Below are positions 16,905 through 24,646 of a DNA stretch of 64,000 bases, piece by piece (the stretch's first letter is position 1; the number at the start of each line of letters is the position of its first letter). A model generated the notes under the pieces. It saw only the letters and a list, made by a program, of their open reading frames with translations, did no database searches and had not been told where the DNA came from. Source of the stretch: Thermodesulfobacteriota bacterium (GTDB taxonomy: Bacteria > Desulfobacterota > QYQD01); the NCBI GenBank assembly GCA_031082315.1, contig JAVHLC010000013.1, positions 1,515 to 65,514 of the forward strand. Reading direction: 5' to 3'. Made by a program: the position numbers and the translations under genes.

Positions 16905-16959
16905 GGGGTTGCCGGAATCGCTTGAAGATATTGTTATGCGGCGCGAGACCGGCAACCCC
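16905..16959 (+). terminator. Long hairpin after the C39-like gene
   Basis: GGGGTTGCCGG (16905-16915) and CCGGCAACCCC (16949-16959) are perfect 11-bp inverted arms around a 33-base loop, 15 bp past the stop codon. The tail is only moderately T-rich, so it may be a terminator or a repeat. Confidence 0.5.
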
Positions 16960-16994
16960 TCATATTTTAAATGGCCTGGGGAAAAGTAAAATTT

Positions 16995-17092
16995 TACCGC
17001 AAAGGTCACAGAGAACGCTGAGATAACATATGGAATGGTTTAAAGTTTTTCTCTGCGGGCGTTGCGCGCTCAGCGGTGAATGGCTTTTTTAC
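16995..17092. repeat. CCGCAAAG-type hairpin repeat
   Basis: The arms taccgcaaaggtcacagagaacgctgag and ctctgcgggcgttgcgcgctcagcggtgaa are imperfect inverted copies of a family also seen at 19755-19955, 31446-31683, 32496 and 62108-62200. Confidence 0.6.
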
Positions 17093-17118
17093 TAATTCAT
17101 AAAATATGGTGAATAAAA

Positions 17119-18840
17119 ATGTCCGATAAGCCCAAAAGCCTTTCCGAAATAAGATTCAAACCGGTTAGCCGGGTCTTCCCCTCTCCTTCAGACTGGCGGG
17201 ACCAGTTCGTCTATTTTCTCCTGGTGGACCGATTTAACAGCGGGGAAGGTGATATCCCTCCATACGTACCCGGCTCAACTCCCGCCGGCAGAAATGATGA
17301 AGAGGGCGAAAAATGGCAGGGCGGGACGCTGAAAGGTATTGCTGAGAGACTCGACTATATAAAAGGCCTGGGCTGTACGGCCGTGTGGTTAAGCCCTATA
17401 TTTAAAAACCGGAGTGAGCTTAACACCTACCACGGCTATGGCATCCAGGATTTCCTCGATATTGACCCGCGCTTTGGGTCGGTTAAAGACTTACAGACCC
17501 TGGTAAAAAAAGCCCACAAGATGGGGATGTATGTAATTCTCGATATAGTCCTGAACCATACCGGCGACAACTGGGCCTATCCGGGAGGCTACCGCTACGA
17601 CTACTGTGGGGGGCAGAGATTTCCCTTTGGTTTCTGGCGGGAAGTTACCCATGGTTCAGGTATCGAGTGGCCGGATGATGCGGTCTGGCCGGTAGAGTTC
17701 CAGAATTCCGAGTGGTACAGGCGAAAGGGCGAGATACGAAACTGGGACACATTCCCGGAGGCGAGGGACGGTGACTTCTGTTCTCTGAAAGAGCTTGATA
17801 CCTCAAGCCGTGAAGTACTGCGAGCCCTCATCGACATACATAAGTACTGGATTGCCGTCACCGATGTGGATGGCTACCGTCTGGATGCGGTAAAGCACCT
17901 GGAAGAGTCAAGCACCGCTCTATTCTGCGCGGCCATAAGAGAATATGCCCAGAGCATCGGCAAAAAGAATTTCCTGCTCTTTGGAGAGATCATCGGAGAC
18001 GACCGTTTTATCGACCAGTATATCGGCAGAAATGCCCGCATCCCGGGCACCAATGAACGTTTTCCTTCCCTGGACGCCGCCCTTGATTTTCCCTTGTGGG
18101 GGATACTGGAAGGGGTGATAAAGGGATTTACAAATCCGGCTGAACTCAGGAAAAGATATGAAGGATTCCGGGAATTATATAGCGACCACGGCCGGGCCGG
18201 CGAATATTTTGTGACTTTTATTGATAACCACGATCAGATTGGCCGTTCGCCAAGGGCCAGATTTCTCCATAACGATCCCCTCCGGAGACAGGCCGTTCTG
18301 GCCATAGGTTACCTGCTCACAAGCATCGGCATCCCCTGCCTCTATTATGGGACAGAGCAGGGGTTCGACGGCGGAGGTGACCATGATAAGCACATACGTG
18401 AATGTATGTTCGGCGGCCGCTGGGGGGCCTTCAATACTACAAGGCATCATTTCTTTAACCCGGATAACCCCATCTATAAAGATATATCCCGTATCGCAGA
18501 GATGAGAGGGGAAGAGCCCGCCCTGCGTTATGGAAGACAATACTTCCGGGAGATATCAGGAAACGGCGTCGATTTCGGCTATCCTATCGACGGCCGTTCT
18601 ACCTTGGCCTATTCCCGTATTCTCGACAGCACCGAGATACTTGTGACCATGAATCTGGATATGGAGCCAAGGAGTGACTTTATAACCATAGATAGCAGCC
18701 TTTCTCCCATCGGTAAAGAAATGGTCAACCTTCTGGACGCGCGGTCAAAAGTAAAGATAACCGAGGTAAACGGGCGGCATATAGTCCACACCGACCTGCA
18801 GCCTCATGAAATAGCAATATTTAAACGCATTGTTCCATAA
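17119..18840 (+). CDS. GH13-family alpha-amylase
   Basis: A 573-residue alpha-glucan-active enzyme without signal peptide, so probably cytoplasmic. The (beta/alpha)8 barrel has all GH13 motifs: DIVLNH (142-147), GYRLDAVKH with nucleophile Asp256, FGEIIGD with acid/base Glu290, and FIDNHD with transition-state stabiliser Asp372. A beta-sandwich C-terminal domain follows. It could be alpha-amylase, trehalose-related or a maltodextrin hydrolase; the exact substrate is not readable. The papain-like gene starts 12 bp downstream, so the two are co-transcribed. Glycogen genes glgB and malQ lie at 38.6-42.1 kb. Confidence 0.9.
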   Translation: MSDKPKSLSEIRFKPVSRVFPSPSDWRDQFVYFLLVDRFNSGEGDIPPYVPGSTPAGRNDEEGEKWQGGTLKGIAERLDYIKGLGCTAVWLSPIFKNRSELNTYHGYGIQDFLDIDPRFGSVKDLQTLVKKAHKMGMYVILDIVLNHTGDNWAYPGGYRYDYCGGQRFPFGFWREVTHGSGIEWPDDAVWPVEFQNSEWYRRKGEIRNWDTFPEARDGDFCSLKELDTSSREVLRALIDIHKYWIAVTDVDGYRLDAVKHLEESSTALFCAAIREYAQSIGKKNFLLFGEIIGDDRFIDQYIGRNARIPGTNERFPSLDAALDFPLWGILEGVIKGFTNPAELRKRYEGFRELYSDHGRAGEYFVTFIDNHDQIGRSPRARFLHNDPLRRQAVLAIGYLLTSIGIPCLYYGTEQGFDGGGDHDKHIRECMFGGRWGAFNTTRHHFFNPDNPIYKDISRIAEMRGEEPALRYGRQYFREISGNGVDFGYPIDGRSTLAYSRILDSTEILVTMNLDMEPRSDFITIDSSLSPIGKEMVNLLDARSKVKITEVNGRHIVHTDLQPHEIAIFKRIVP

Positions 18841-18852
18841 GGAGGGAACGGT

Positions 18853-19725
18853 ATGAGTAAATTTGATAAATCAGCTCTGGGGTGGCTACCTGACTATCCC
18901 GATTTCAGGGATTACACTCAGGAGCAGAAAGAGATCAGCAAGGTGCTGGCGCCCACCGGCGTACTGAAGGCCAGGGTGAAGCAGCCCACCGCGGTCGATC
19001 TAAGGCCGTGGTGCTCATCCATTGAGGATCAGGGATCCCTCGGGTCATGCACGGCCCATGCGGGTGTAGGGATTGTAGAATATTACGAGCGGCGCGCTCT
19101 TGGAAGGCATATCGATGCCTCCCGGTTATTTCTTTACAAGGTCACCCGCAATTTCCTCCACTGGACCGGGGATACCGGGGCGTTTTTGCGGAGCACTATG
19201 GGCGCCTTGGTCCTTTTTGGCGTACCGCCTGAAGAGTACTGGCCTTACGCCCTTGCCGATTTTGACAAAGAGCCGCCGGCCTTCTGTTATGCCTTTGCCC
19301 AAAACTATCAGACCATCCAGTACTACCGCCATGATCCACCCGGGACCCCGGGAGATGTCCTGCTTGATCGAATAAAAACTTACCTGGCCGTAGGTCATCC
19401 CTCTATGTTCGGGTTCACAGTCTATAGCTCCATCGATCAGGCGGACAAAACAGGTAAAATCCCTTTTCCCTGCCGGGGAGAAAGGATAGAAGGCGGCCAC
19501 GCTATTGTAGGCGTTGGTTACGATGATAAGGTGAAGATTAAAAATACGGGTAAATGCGGGGTCGAGACTACCGGCGCCCTTCTCATTCGGAACTCGTGGG
19601 GCACAGGCTGGGGAGATGGAGGCTATGGCTGGCTGCCGTATGAATACGTACTTAGAGGACTGGCCGAGGACTTTTGGTCTATTCTTAAGAAGGAATGGGT
19701 GGATACCGGAGAATTCAAGGCCTGA
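18853..19725 (+). CDS. C1 (papain/cathepsin)-family cysteine protease
   Basis: A 290-residue protein with the full papain triad: SIEDQGSLGSCTAHA (oxyanion Gln and catalytic Cys near 63), EGGHAIVGVGYDD (His) and LIRNSWGTGWGDGGYGWL (Asn). There is no signal peptide and no clear long pro-region, only about 55 residues before the catalytic site (including LGWLPDYPDFRDY, a pattern common in bacterial members). The ribosome site is AAGGAGG. Its pairing with a cytoplasmic amylase is unusual and unexplained. Confidence 0.88.
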   Translation: MSKFDKSALGWLPDYPDFRDYTQEQKEISKVLAPTGVLKARVKQPTAVDLRPWCSSIEDQGSLGSCTAHAGVGIVEYYERRALGRHIDASRLFLYKVTRNFLHWTGDTGAFLRSTMGALVLFGVPPEEYWPYALADFDKEPPAFCYAFAQNYQTIQYYRHDPPGTPGDVLLDRIKTYLAVGHPSMFGFTVYSSIDQADKTGKIPFPCRGERIEGGHAIVGVGYDDKVKIKNTGKCGVETTGALLIRNSWGTGWGDGGYGWLPYEYVLRGLAEDFWSILKKEWVDTGEFKA

Positions 19726-19987
19726 GAGTAATGTCAAAAGTCTTATAAAAAAGAAACCACAGAGCGCACCGAGAAGAGACGGTTCCAACCGTTTGAACGG
19801 TTTAAGCTGCTTGAACTGTTATTAGTGGGGCAATTCCTCAGACGTTTTTGGGCAAAATACGAGAAAATTAGGAGATCACAGAGGGGAGAAGCCAAAAGCT
19901 GTTATAACTTGTTGATATTTTTATTTTCTCTGTGTCCTCTGTGGTTAATCTTTTGACAATACAGCCTGAGAATTGTGGAGATATAAA
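19726..19987. repeat. Composite repeat region
   Basis: The outer arms accacagagcgcaccgagaag (19755) and ttttctctgtgtcctctgtggtt (19923-19946) are inverted. Inside lies ttccaaccgtttgaacggtttaagctgc, related to 15338. No gene is seen. A lone TTGACA at 19953 lacks a good -10. Confidence 0.6.
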
Positions 19988-20872
19988 ATGGATCTGGAAG
20001 AACTGGGGCGACTGCTCCTGCGCTATGCTGACTTGTGCCTTAGGGCTGGACGTACGGAAGACGCCAGAATCATGGCCAATACCGCCGTTGAAGTGCTGAA
20101 GAATACCGGATCTGGACAAGGGATTACAGCCGCATACAGATTTCTCCATCTGGCCGATGAGATTGAGAAAAAGGAAAAGGGTAAGACCGGCCGGGCTGAT
20201 AGTTCAGAGCCATCCCCGGCAACGCCAAGGCTACAAGAACCGGAGTATGATTTACTCGCTGCTGTTGATCATATTGCTCTGGCTGGAGCCTTTCTGGAGC
20301 TCTACGAATACTTCAAATCAGGCCCAAGTGATTTGGAGTATTCGCCGGACACACTTATGTCCAGGGCTGAAGAGCACCTTAAGGCAACAGATAAGGCTGG
20401 CGCTAATCATGAAGATATACTTTCCTGTAAAGCTGAGCTATGGCGTTTAAAGGGTAACCTCCGGGAGGCCAAAAGGCATTGGCTGGAGATTATAAGAAGA
20501 TTTAAAGATGAAGCTCAGGCAGCCCTACTTACTCCTGCCCCGCTTTCTGATAGAGACCGGGACAGCCTCAGGTTATTTTGCGTTGCGGCCCTCAGCCTCG
20601 GGCAGTCATGTTTTTCTTTTGAGACCGGAGAAATATTGGATGACGTGCTGTTTGCGGATAGAGGCTACCTCGCCGCCGCCGCTGTCGCTCTGAGACTAGC
20701 CGAAAAATATCCGGAGATAGTACCGGATACTCGAAGCCGTGTAATTCTACATGGAATAATGGGGAGGCTATTTGCCTTTCAAAGCAAGTGGCCGGAGGCC
20801 TTTTTTGCCTTTCTGAAAATAACCGGTAATATTCCTGTCCCGGGGACGTCATGTATTATTTTGTCTGAATAA
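19988..20872 (+). CDS. Hypothetical helical-repeat (TPR-like) protein
   Basis: A 294-residue protein, almost entirely helical. Pairs of helices such as LLLRYADLCLRAGRTEDARIM and CKAELWRLKGNLREAKRHW suggest degenerate TPR units, with a low-complexity linker near 70-90. There is no signal peptide. I start at ATG 19988, which has GGAG upstream, instead of a TTG five codons earlier. First gene of a five-gene plus-strand run; role unknown, perhaps a scaffold. Confidence 0.6.
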   Translation: MDLEELGRLLLRYADLCLRAGRTEDARIMANTAVEVLKNTGSGQGITAAYRFLHLADEIEKKEKGKTGRADSSEPSPATPRLQEPEYDLLAAVDHIALAGAFLELYEYFKSGPSDLEYSPDTLMSRAEEHLKATDKAGANHEDILSCKAELWRLKGNLREAKRHWLEIIRRFKDEAQAALLTPAPLSDRDRDSLRLFCVAALSLGQSCFSFETGEILDDVLFADRGYLAAAAVALRLAEKYPEIVPDTRSRVILHGIMGRLFAFQSKWPEAFFAFLKITGNIPVPGTSCIILSE

Positions 20873-20956
20873 TGGGTTAAGAGGACCGCTATTCTTGTCC
20901 TTGGCCGGGACGCTTACTGTCATAGCAAAGGAGAATCCGGTACAGAGAGAGGCGTT

Positions 20957-21529
20957 ATGGTGCAAGTGGATTTGCCGGGGGCATTTGCAGCGGGCCAGAT
21001 TTTCGCCTTTTTGAGCAGGGGATATCTCAAAAGGGAGAAACGCCTTTTCATGCACAGGCTGATGGGGCCTATGGCCGCATATTTCGCCCTCCTGTTTGCT
21101 CCCGCGGGAATTTTTCTCCTCATCTGCTGGCCGGCCTGGGAATGTATGTACCGGTGGGAATGGATGGAAAAACCTGCCGGAAATCCCTCTGTTTCGCTCT
21201 TTTATGTAGGCTTTTACATGGCCATGGTAGTGATAGGGTGCGCCAGTTATATGCTTGCCCACCGGCTTTACAGGCAGGGTAAAGACCGGACGGTAAAAAG
21301 ACTGTGTGTCGCCGGCGTGATTGCAACTCTGCTGCCCTTTTTTCTGTGGCCGTTTACCTGGTATTACATAGGCACTTACGCCCAGTACCACGCCTTCCCA
21401 AGGCAGTCTGCAACGTTCGGCACGCCTTCTTTCTTCTTTTCATGGCTTGGCGCCATGGGCTACTTCATTACAGCCTCGGTCTTTTTCGGTCTGTGGTTAA
21501 AAAGGAAGTCAAAGATTATGGAGGGGTAG
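20957..21529 (+). CDS. Hypothetical membrane protein with four helices
   Basis: A 190-residue protein. After a short N-terminal region with two basic patches (KREKRLFMHRL), hydrophobic segments lie at about 39-58, 77-97, 116-137 and 157-178. Trp and Tyr are plentiful at the interfaces (WEWMEK, WPFTWYYIG). No family was recognised. It lies 11 bp upstream of the flavin oxidoreductase gene, so it might be a membrane partner for it, but no haem- or quinone-binding motif is obvious. Confidence 0.6.
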   Translation: MVQVDLPGAFAAGQIFAFLSRGYLKREKRLFMHRLMGPMAAYFALLFAPAGIFLLICWPAWECMYRWEWMEKPAGNPSVSLFYVGFYMAMVVIGCASYMLAHRLYRQGKDRTVKRLCVAGVIATLLPFFLWPFTWYYIGTYAQYHAFPRQSATFGTPSFFFSWLGAMGYFITASVFFGLWLKRKSKIMEG

Positions 21530-21540
21530 CGTGAGGAAGC

Positions 21541-22752
21541 ATGGATGTGTTGTTTAGCCCCGGCAGGATAGGATCGCTTGAATTAAAAAACAGAATGATA
21601 CGTTCTGCCTCTCATGAGGGACTTGCGGACAGAAGAGGCGCCCCGACAGAGAGACAATTTCAATTTTATAAGCGGTTTATAGAAGGCGGCATCGGGCTAA
21701 TTATTACCGGTTATGCAGGTATAATGCAGAATGGCAAGAGCGCCCTCTACCACATGACAATGATCGACTCAGACGAGCTGATACCTGCGCACAGGACTAT
21801 GGTCAACAATATACACGACATCGAAGGGAAGATAGTGCTTCAGATCGCCCATTGCGGAAGGCAGACACTATCCTCGGAAACAGGCGAAGCCGCACTGGTG
21901 TCGCCTTCGTCTGTCCCGAGCCGTTTTTATAAAGAGGTGCCCCGGGAACTGTCTGAACCTGAAATCGCCGAGATCATCGAAAATTTCGCCGCGGCGGCCC
22001 GAAGGGCGAAGACTGCCGGATATGACGGCGTTCAGATACACGCCGCGCACGGCTATCTCCTGTCCACCTTCCTGTCAAGGCATTCCAATAAAAGGACCGA
22101 CCGCTGGGGAGGACACCTGGAGAACAGGTTTAGAATAGTGGGCGAGACCCTTCGGGCCGTGCGGGATGCCGTGGGCCGGGACTACCCGGTCTTTATTAAA
22201 CTGAACTCATTCGAAAAAGCCCGGGACGGGATAAGACCCGATGAATGTGTTCGTTTTTCAAGAATGGTGGAAGACACGGGTTGTTGCGACGCCATCGAGC
22301 TCAGCGCCGGAAGCAACGAGGAGAGTTTCTACATGGCACGGGGTCAATTTCCTACCGAAGGCATCCTCAAGTATTTGAGACCGTACTGCAAGATGGGCAG
22401 GGTGGTCAAATCCCTCATAAGACACGTGGTCTCCCCGGTGCTTTCCAGAATCCAGCCGCCCTTCAGGGAAGGCTATAACCTGGAGACTGCGGCCAGGGTA
22501 AAGAAGGCGGTCTCATTACCTGTTATTACGGTAGGGGGCATGAGATCAAAGGCCTTTATGGAGGCGGCTATCAGGGAGGGCAAGACAGATTTCGTCTCTA
22601 TGGCGAGGCCGCTTCTGCTTGAGCCGGATCTGGCAAATAAGTTCAAGACGGGCGAGAGCTCGGTTGCCAGATGCGACAACTGCAATATCTGTTTCGTCGC
22701 CACGGACACCGTGCCCATCCGTTGCCATAAGGACGAATTCGAGGGGCGGTGA
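21541..22752 (+). CDS. Old-yellow-enzyme-family NADH:flavin oxidoreductase
   Basis: A 403-residue FMN TIM-barrel enzyme. It shows the OYE start (LFSPGRIGSLELKNRMIRSA), QIAHCGRQ, the strongly conserved GYDGVQIHAAHGYLLSTFLS, HSNKRTDRWGG, and a phosphate site near ITVGGMRSKAF. The C-terminal CDNCNICF...C pattern resembles the cluster-binding Cys set of the 2,4-dienoyl-CoA reductase branch. The C-terminal FAD/NAD domain of that branch is absent, so this is the short form. Substrate is probably an activated alkene; the neighbourhood gives no clear hint. Confidence 0.88.
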   Translation: MDVLFSPGRIGSLELKNRMIRSASHEGLADRRGAPTERQFQFYKRFIEGGIGLIITGYAGIMQNGKSALYHMTMIDSDELIPAHRTMVNNIHDIEGKIVLQIAHCGRQTLSSETGEAALVSPSSVPSRFYKEVPRELSEPEIAEIIENFAAAARRAKTAGYDGVQIHAAHGYLLSTFLSRHSNKRTDRWGGHLENRFRIVGETLRAVRDAVGRDYPVFIKLNSFEKARDGIRPDECVRFSRMVEDTGCCDAIELSAGSNEESFYMARGQFPTEGILKYLRPYCKMGRVVKSLIRHVVSPVLSRIQPPFREGYNLETAARVKKAVSLPVITVGGMRSKAFMEAAIREGKTDFVSMARPLLLEPDLANKFKTGESSVARCDNCNICFVATDTVPIRCHKDEFEGR

Positions 22753-22756
22753 GAAG

Positions 22757-23329
22757 ATGAAAAAACTAGCGGAGTTTCTCAACTCACCTTTCGGGCTTCT
22801 TATCGCAGGGGCCATAATCAGCGGGCTTCTCGTCCAGTATATAGCCTCTAAGTGGCAGCAGAAGAACTGGCTCTTCCAACAGCGGTTCACGGCAGAGAGC
22901 GCCAAATTTGATAAGGAGCTGGAACAGAAATACAAAATCCTGGAGGAGATTAATGGGTCTGTTGCAGAGATTCTGACACACTCTCAAGACGTGGTGGTTG
23001 GTCACCTAAAACAAGTGCCAACACGGCAACGAGACGAGGAGATTCGCAGTTACAACGAGGCGGTGATGAAATGGGAGACGAATTTCCGGATTTATGCGAT
23101 TCGCCTCAAGACTTTCTTTGCAGATAAAGAACTCCCAGTGATGTGGGATGCTATAAAGAAAGAACGGGACAGCCTAGATGTTGCGCTCTACCTGCTGACG
23201 GCACAACGTCAGGGAACACCAGATGAATGTCTGGGGATGATCAATAAGATTTCTGATATGACAGTTAACTTATCGCAGCGTATGCTGGCAGAGATTAATC
23301 AGATGAAACAACGTGGTTTCATGTCGTAA
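22757..23329 (+). CDS. Hypothetical membrane-anchored coiled-coil protein
   Basis: A 190-residue protein starting 4 bp after the oxidoreductase stop with a GAGG-rich ribosome site. One N-terminal helix (about 10-28, GLLIAGAIISGLLVQYIAS) anchors it; the remainder is helical and charged (FDKELEQKYKILEEING), likely facing the cytoplasm. The longer frame running back into the previous gene has no start signal. Similar in layout to the gene at 14517. Function unknown. Confidence 0.62.
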   Translation: MKKLAEFLNSPFGLLIAGAIISGLLVQYIASKWQQKNWLFQQRFTAESAKFDKELEQKYKILEEINGSVAEILTHSQDVVVGHLKQVPTRQRDEEIRSYNEAVMKWETNFRIYAIRLKTFFADKELPVMWDAIKKERDSLDVALYLLTAQRQGTPDECLGMINKISDMTVNLSQRMLAEINQMKQRGFMS

Positions 23330-23345
23330 GACGCACTTCCGGATG

Positions 23346-23412
23346 ACGCAGGATCTAATCTTTCCCGTAACCGGGAAACAACAGGCCTACGGCCTGCCGT
23401 AGGCAGGAGGAG
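23346..23412. repeat. Two small hairpins between hypothetical genes
   Basis: TTTCCCG-TAAC-CGGGAAA and CAGGCCTACGGCCTGCCGTAGG lie in the 88-bp gap between the genes at 22757 and 23418. They could attenuate read-through. Confidence 0.45.
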
Positions 23413-23417
23413 AGGAG

Positions 23418-24278
23418 ATGATCGGTATCAAGGGGCTCGCTGATTTTCAGGATCGTTTTTTCAACATCGTCAAGGAAAAAAGTACGGAGCTGATAAAAGG
23501 AAATTTGGACGAGGAATTGGGGTCGGGTAAAGATTTTCCCGTATCAATCAGAGCCGACTTCTGCCTGCTTATAAACGAAATAAACGCCTTGAAGGGGGCG
23601 GGGAGCCTTCTCGCCGGCGTTACCAAGGAGTTACAAAATGATTTTAAGGAGCTTATCAACAGTACAAGTTTCGATGGCTTTGTTGACAACTTCAGGGAGC
23701 TGGTCACGGTTGACCAGTTGAAAAAAGCACCCGACGTCTTGCGTGGTATCATCCACATGGAAATAGGTCTGGTTTTATCGTTTGTCACCGTCCTGAAGAA
23801 CTTCGAAGGGCTTCAGATGGAAGATTATGCAGAGAGCCTTAATCAGTATTTCTTTGCGCAGGACGGATACAAAACCGTATCCGGGGATCTGATTATGCGG
23901 CCTCAGTTCCCTAAGGTCCGCAATTTGGAGGACGCAAGGGGAATCGGTGACCAGATCAATGCCGAACGTTATATCCGGGATATAACCAGGATCGTCGTAG
24001 AAACTACCGGCGACGCACTGTATGATCTCAGGCCCCGCTACGCCAGGCTTGTTCAGCAGTATCAGTCGGATTCCATGAAGAAGCTCATAGGCTGGTTTGA
24101 TTCATTTGGAGACCTGGCGGAGGCCTCGTTGCTCCCGGCCGTTGAAGGTATAATCAACGGGGCCTTTAACCTCAACTTAAATCCCCTGGTAGCCGCAGCC
24201 ATAGGGACGTTTTGCTCGGTTACCGCACGAAAGGCCACGGAGCATTCGTATCTTGCTCTTTTGAGGATAATGCCGTAG
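23418..24278 (+). CDS. Hypothetical protein
   Basis: A 286-residue protein preceded by a strong AGGAGG ribosome site. Composition is helical with a hydrophobic stretch in the middle (IHMEIGLVLSFVTVL) and another near the end (NLNPLVAAAIGTFCSV) that may be amphipathic rather than membrane spanning. No motif was recognised. It closes the plus-strand run of 19988-24278; the palindromic repeat gatttgaaatttcaaatttgaaattt follows at once. Confidence 0.6.
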   Translation: MIGIKGLADFQDRFFNIVKEKSTELIKGNLDEELGSGKDFPVSIRADFCLLINEINALKGAGSLLAGVTKELQNDFKELINSTSFDGFVDNFRELVTVDQLKKAPDVLRGIIHMEIGLVLSFVTVLKNFEGLQMEDYAESLNQYFFAQDGYKTVSGDLIMRPQFPKVRNLEDARGIGDQINAERYIRDITRIVVETTGDALYDLRPRYARLVQQYQSDSMKKLIGWFDSFGDLAEASLLPAVEGIINGAFNLNLNPLVAAAIGTFCSVTARKATEHSYLALLRIMP

Positions 24279-24280
24279 GA

Positions 24281-24394
24281 TTTGAAATTTCAAATTTGAA
24301 ATTTGAGATCAGGACAAAAGAAGGAAGCAGCCATGTTAGCGAAACCCTTTGCAGAAACCCCCGCGGCTTGCCGCGGGGTGCCATATTTTATTTA
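24281..24394. repeat. Palindromic repeats before the trp leader
   Basis: Bases 24281-24307 are the AT palindrome tttgaaatttcaaatttgaaattt. Bases 24357-24380 are aacccccgcggcttgccgcggggt, a hairpin of the family also seen at 42140 and 42190. Neither is coding. Confidence 0.6.
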
Positions 24395-24423
24395 TTGACA
24401 CACAGTCTTGAGTCTGGTAAACG
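24395..24423 (+). promoter_or_regulatory. Candidate trp operon promoter
   Basis: TTGACA (24395-24400), 17 bases, then TAAACG (24418-24423). The -35 is perfect and the -10 weak. If used, the transcript would begin almost at the leader-peptide ATG (24433), which would explain why no ribosome site is visible there. Confidence 0.4.
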
Positions 24424-24432
24424 TAACCTAAT

Positions 24433-24486
24433 ATGAAAATTTATGACGGCATAATTTTACGCTGGTGGTGGAGTGGGTTGATATAG
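24433..24486 (+). CDS. trpL: trp leader peptide with three tandem Trp codons
   Basis: A 17-codon frame reading MKIYDGIILRWWWSGLI then TAG, with three consecutive TGG codons (24463-24471). It is followed by mutually exclusive RNA pairings and an intrinsic terminator before trpE, the classic attenuation layout. Stalling at the Trp codons when Trp-tRNA is scarce would block pairing 1:2 and free segment 2 for the antiterminator. No Shine-Dalgarno is visible, so initiation may be leaderless or weak. Confidence 0.88.
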   Translation: MKIYDGIILRWWWSGLI

Positions 24487-24544
24487 GGTGAGGTGTACCC
24501 ACTTCCCGGTTATTAACATACGTGCCGTTCAATAAACCGTGGGT
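24472..24544 (+). promoter_or_regulatory. trp attenuator: 1:2 and antiterminator 2:3 pairings
   Basis: Segment 1 AGTGGGT (24472-24478) pairs with segment 2 ACCCACT (24497-24503). Segment 2 ACCCAC (24497-24502) plus CGGTTATT can instead pair with segment 3 AATAAACC-GTGGGT (24531-24544), which removes the left arm of the terminator. The alternatives share bases, so only one can form at a time. Confidence 0.82.
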
Positions 24545-24576
24545 CATCTCAAAATGACCTGCGGTTTTTTATTTTA
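24534..24576 (+). terminator. trp attenuator terminator (3:4)
   Basis: AAACCGTGGGTCAT (24534-24547), loop CTCAAA, ATGACCTGCGGTTT (24554-24567): twelve Watson-Crick and two G-U pairs make a continuous 14-bp RNA helix, followed by TTTATTTTAT. It ends about 70 bp before trpE; between lies a ctgaaggctgaaagctgatagc repeat. Confidence 0.88.
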
Positions 24577-24646
24577 TAAGTTTTCAGCAGTCAGCGATCG
24601 GCCAGGAGAGGCTCATAGCTGAAGGCTGAAAGCTGATAGCTAAGAA

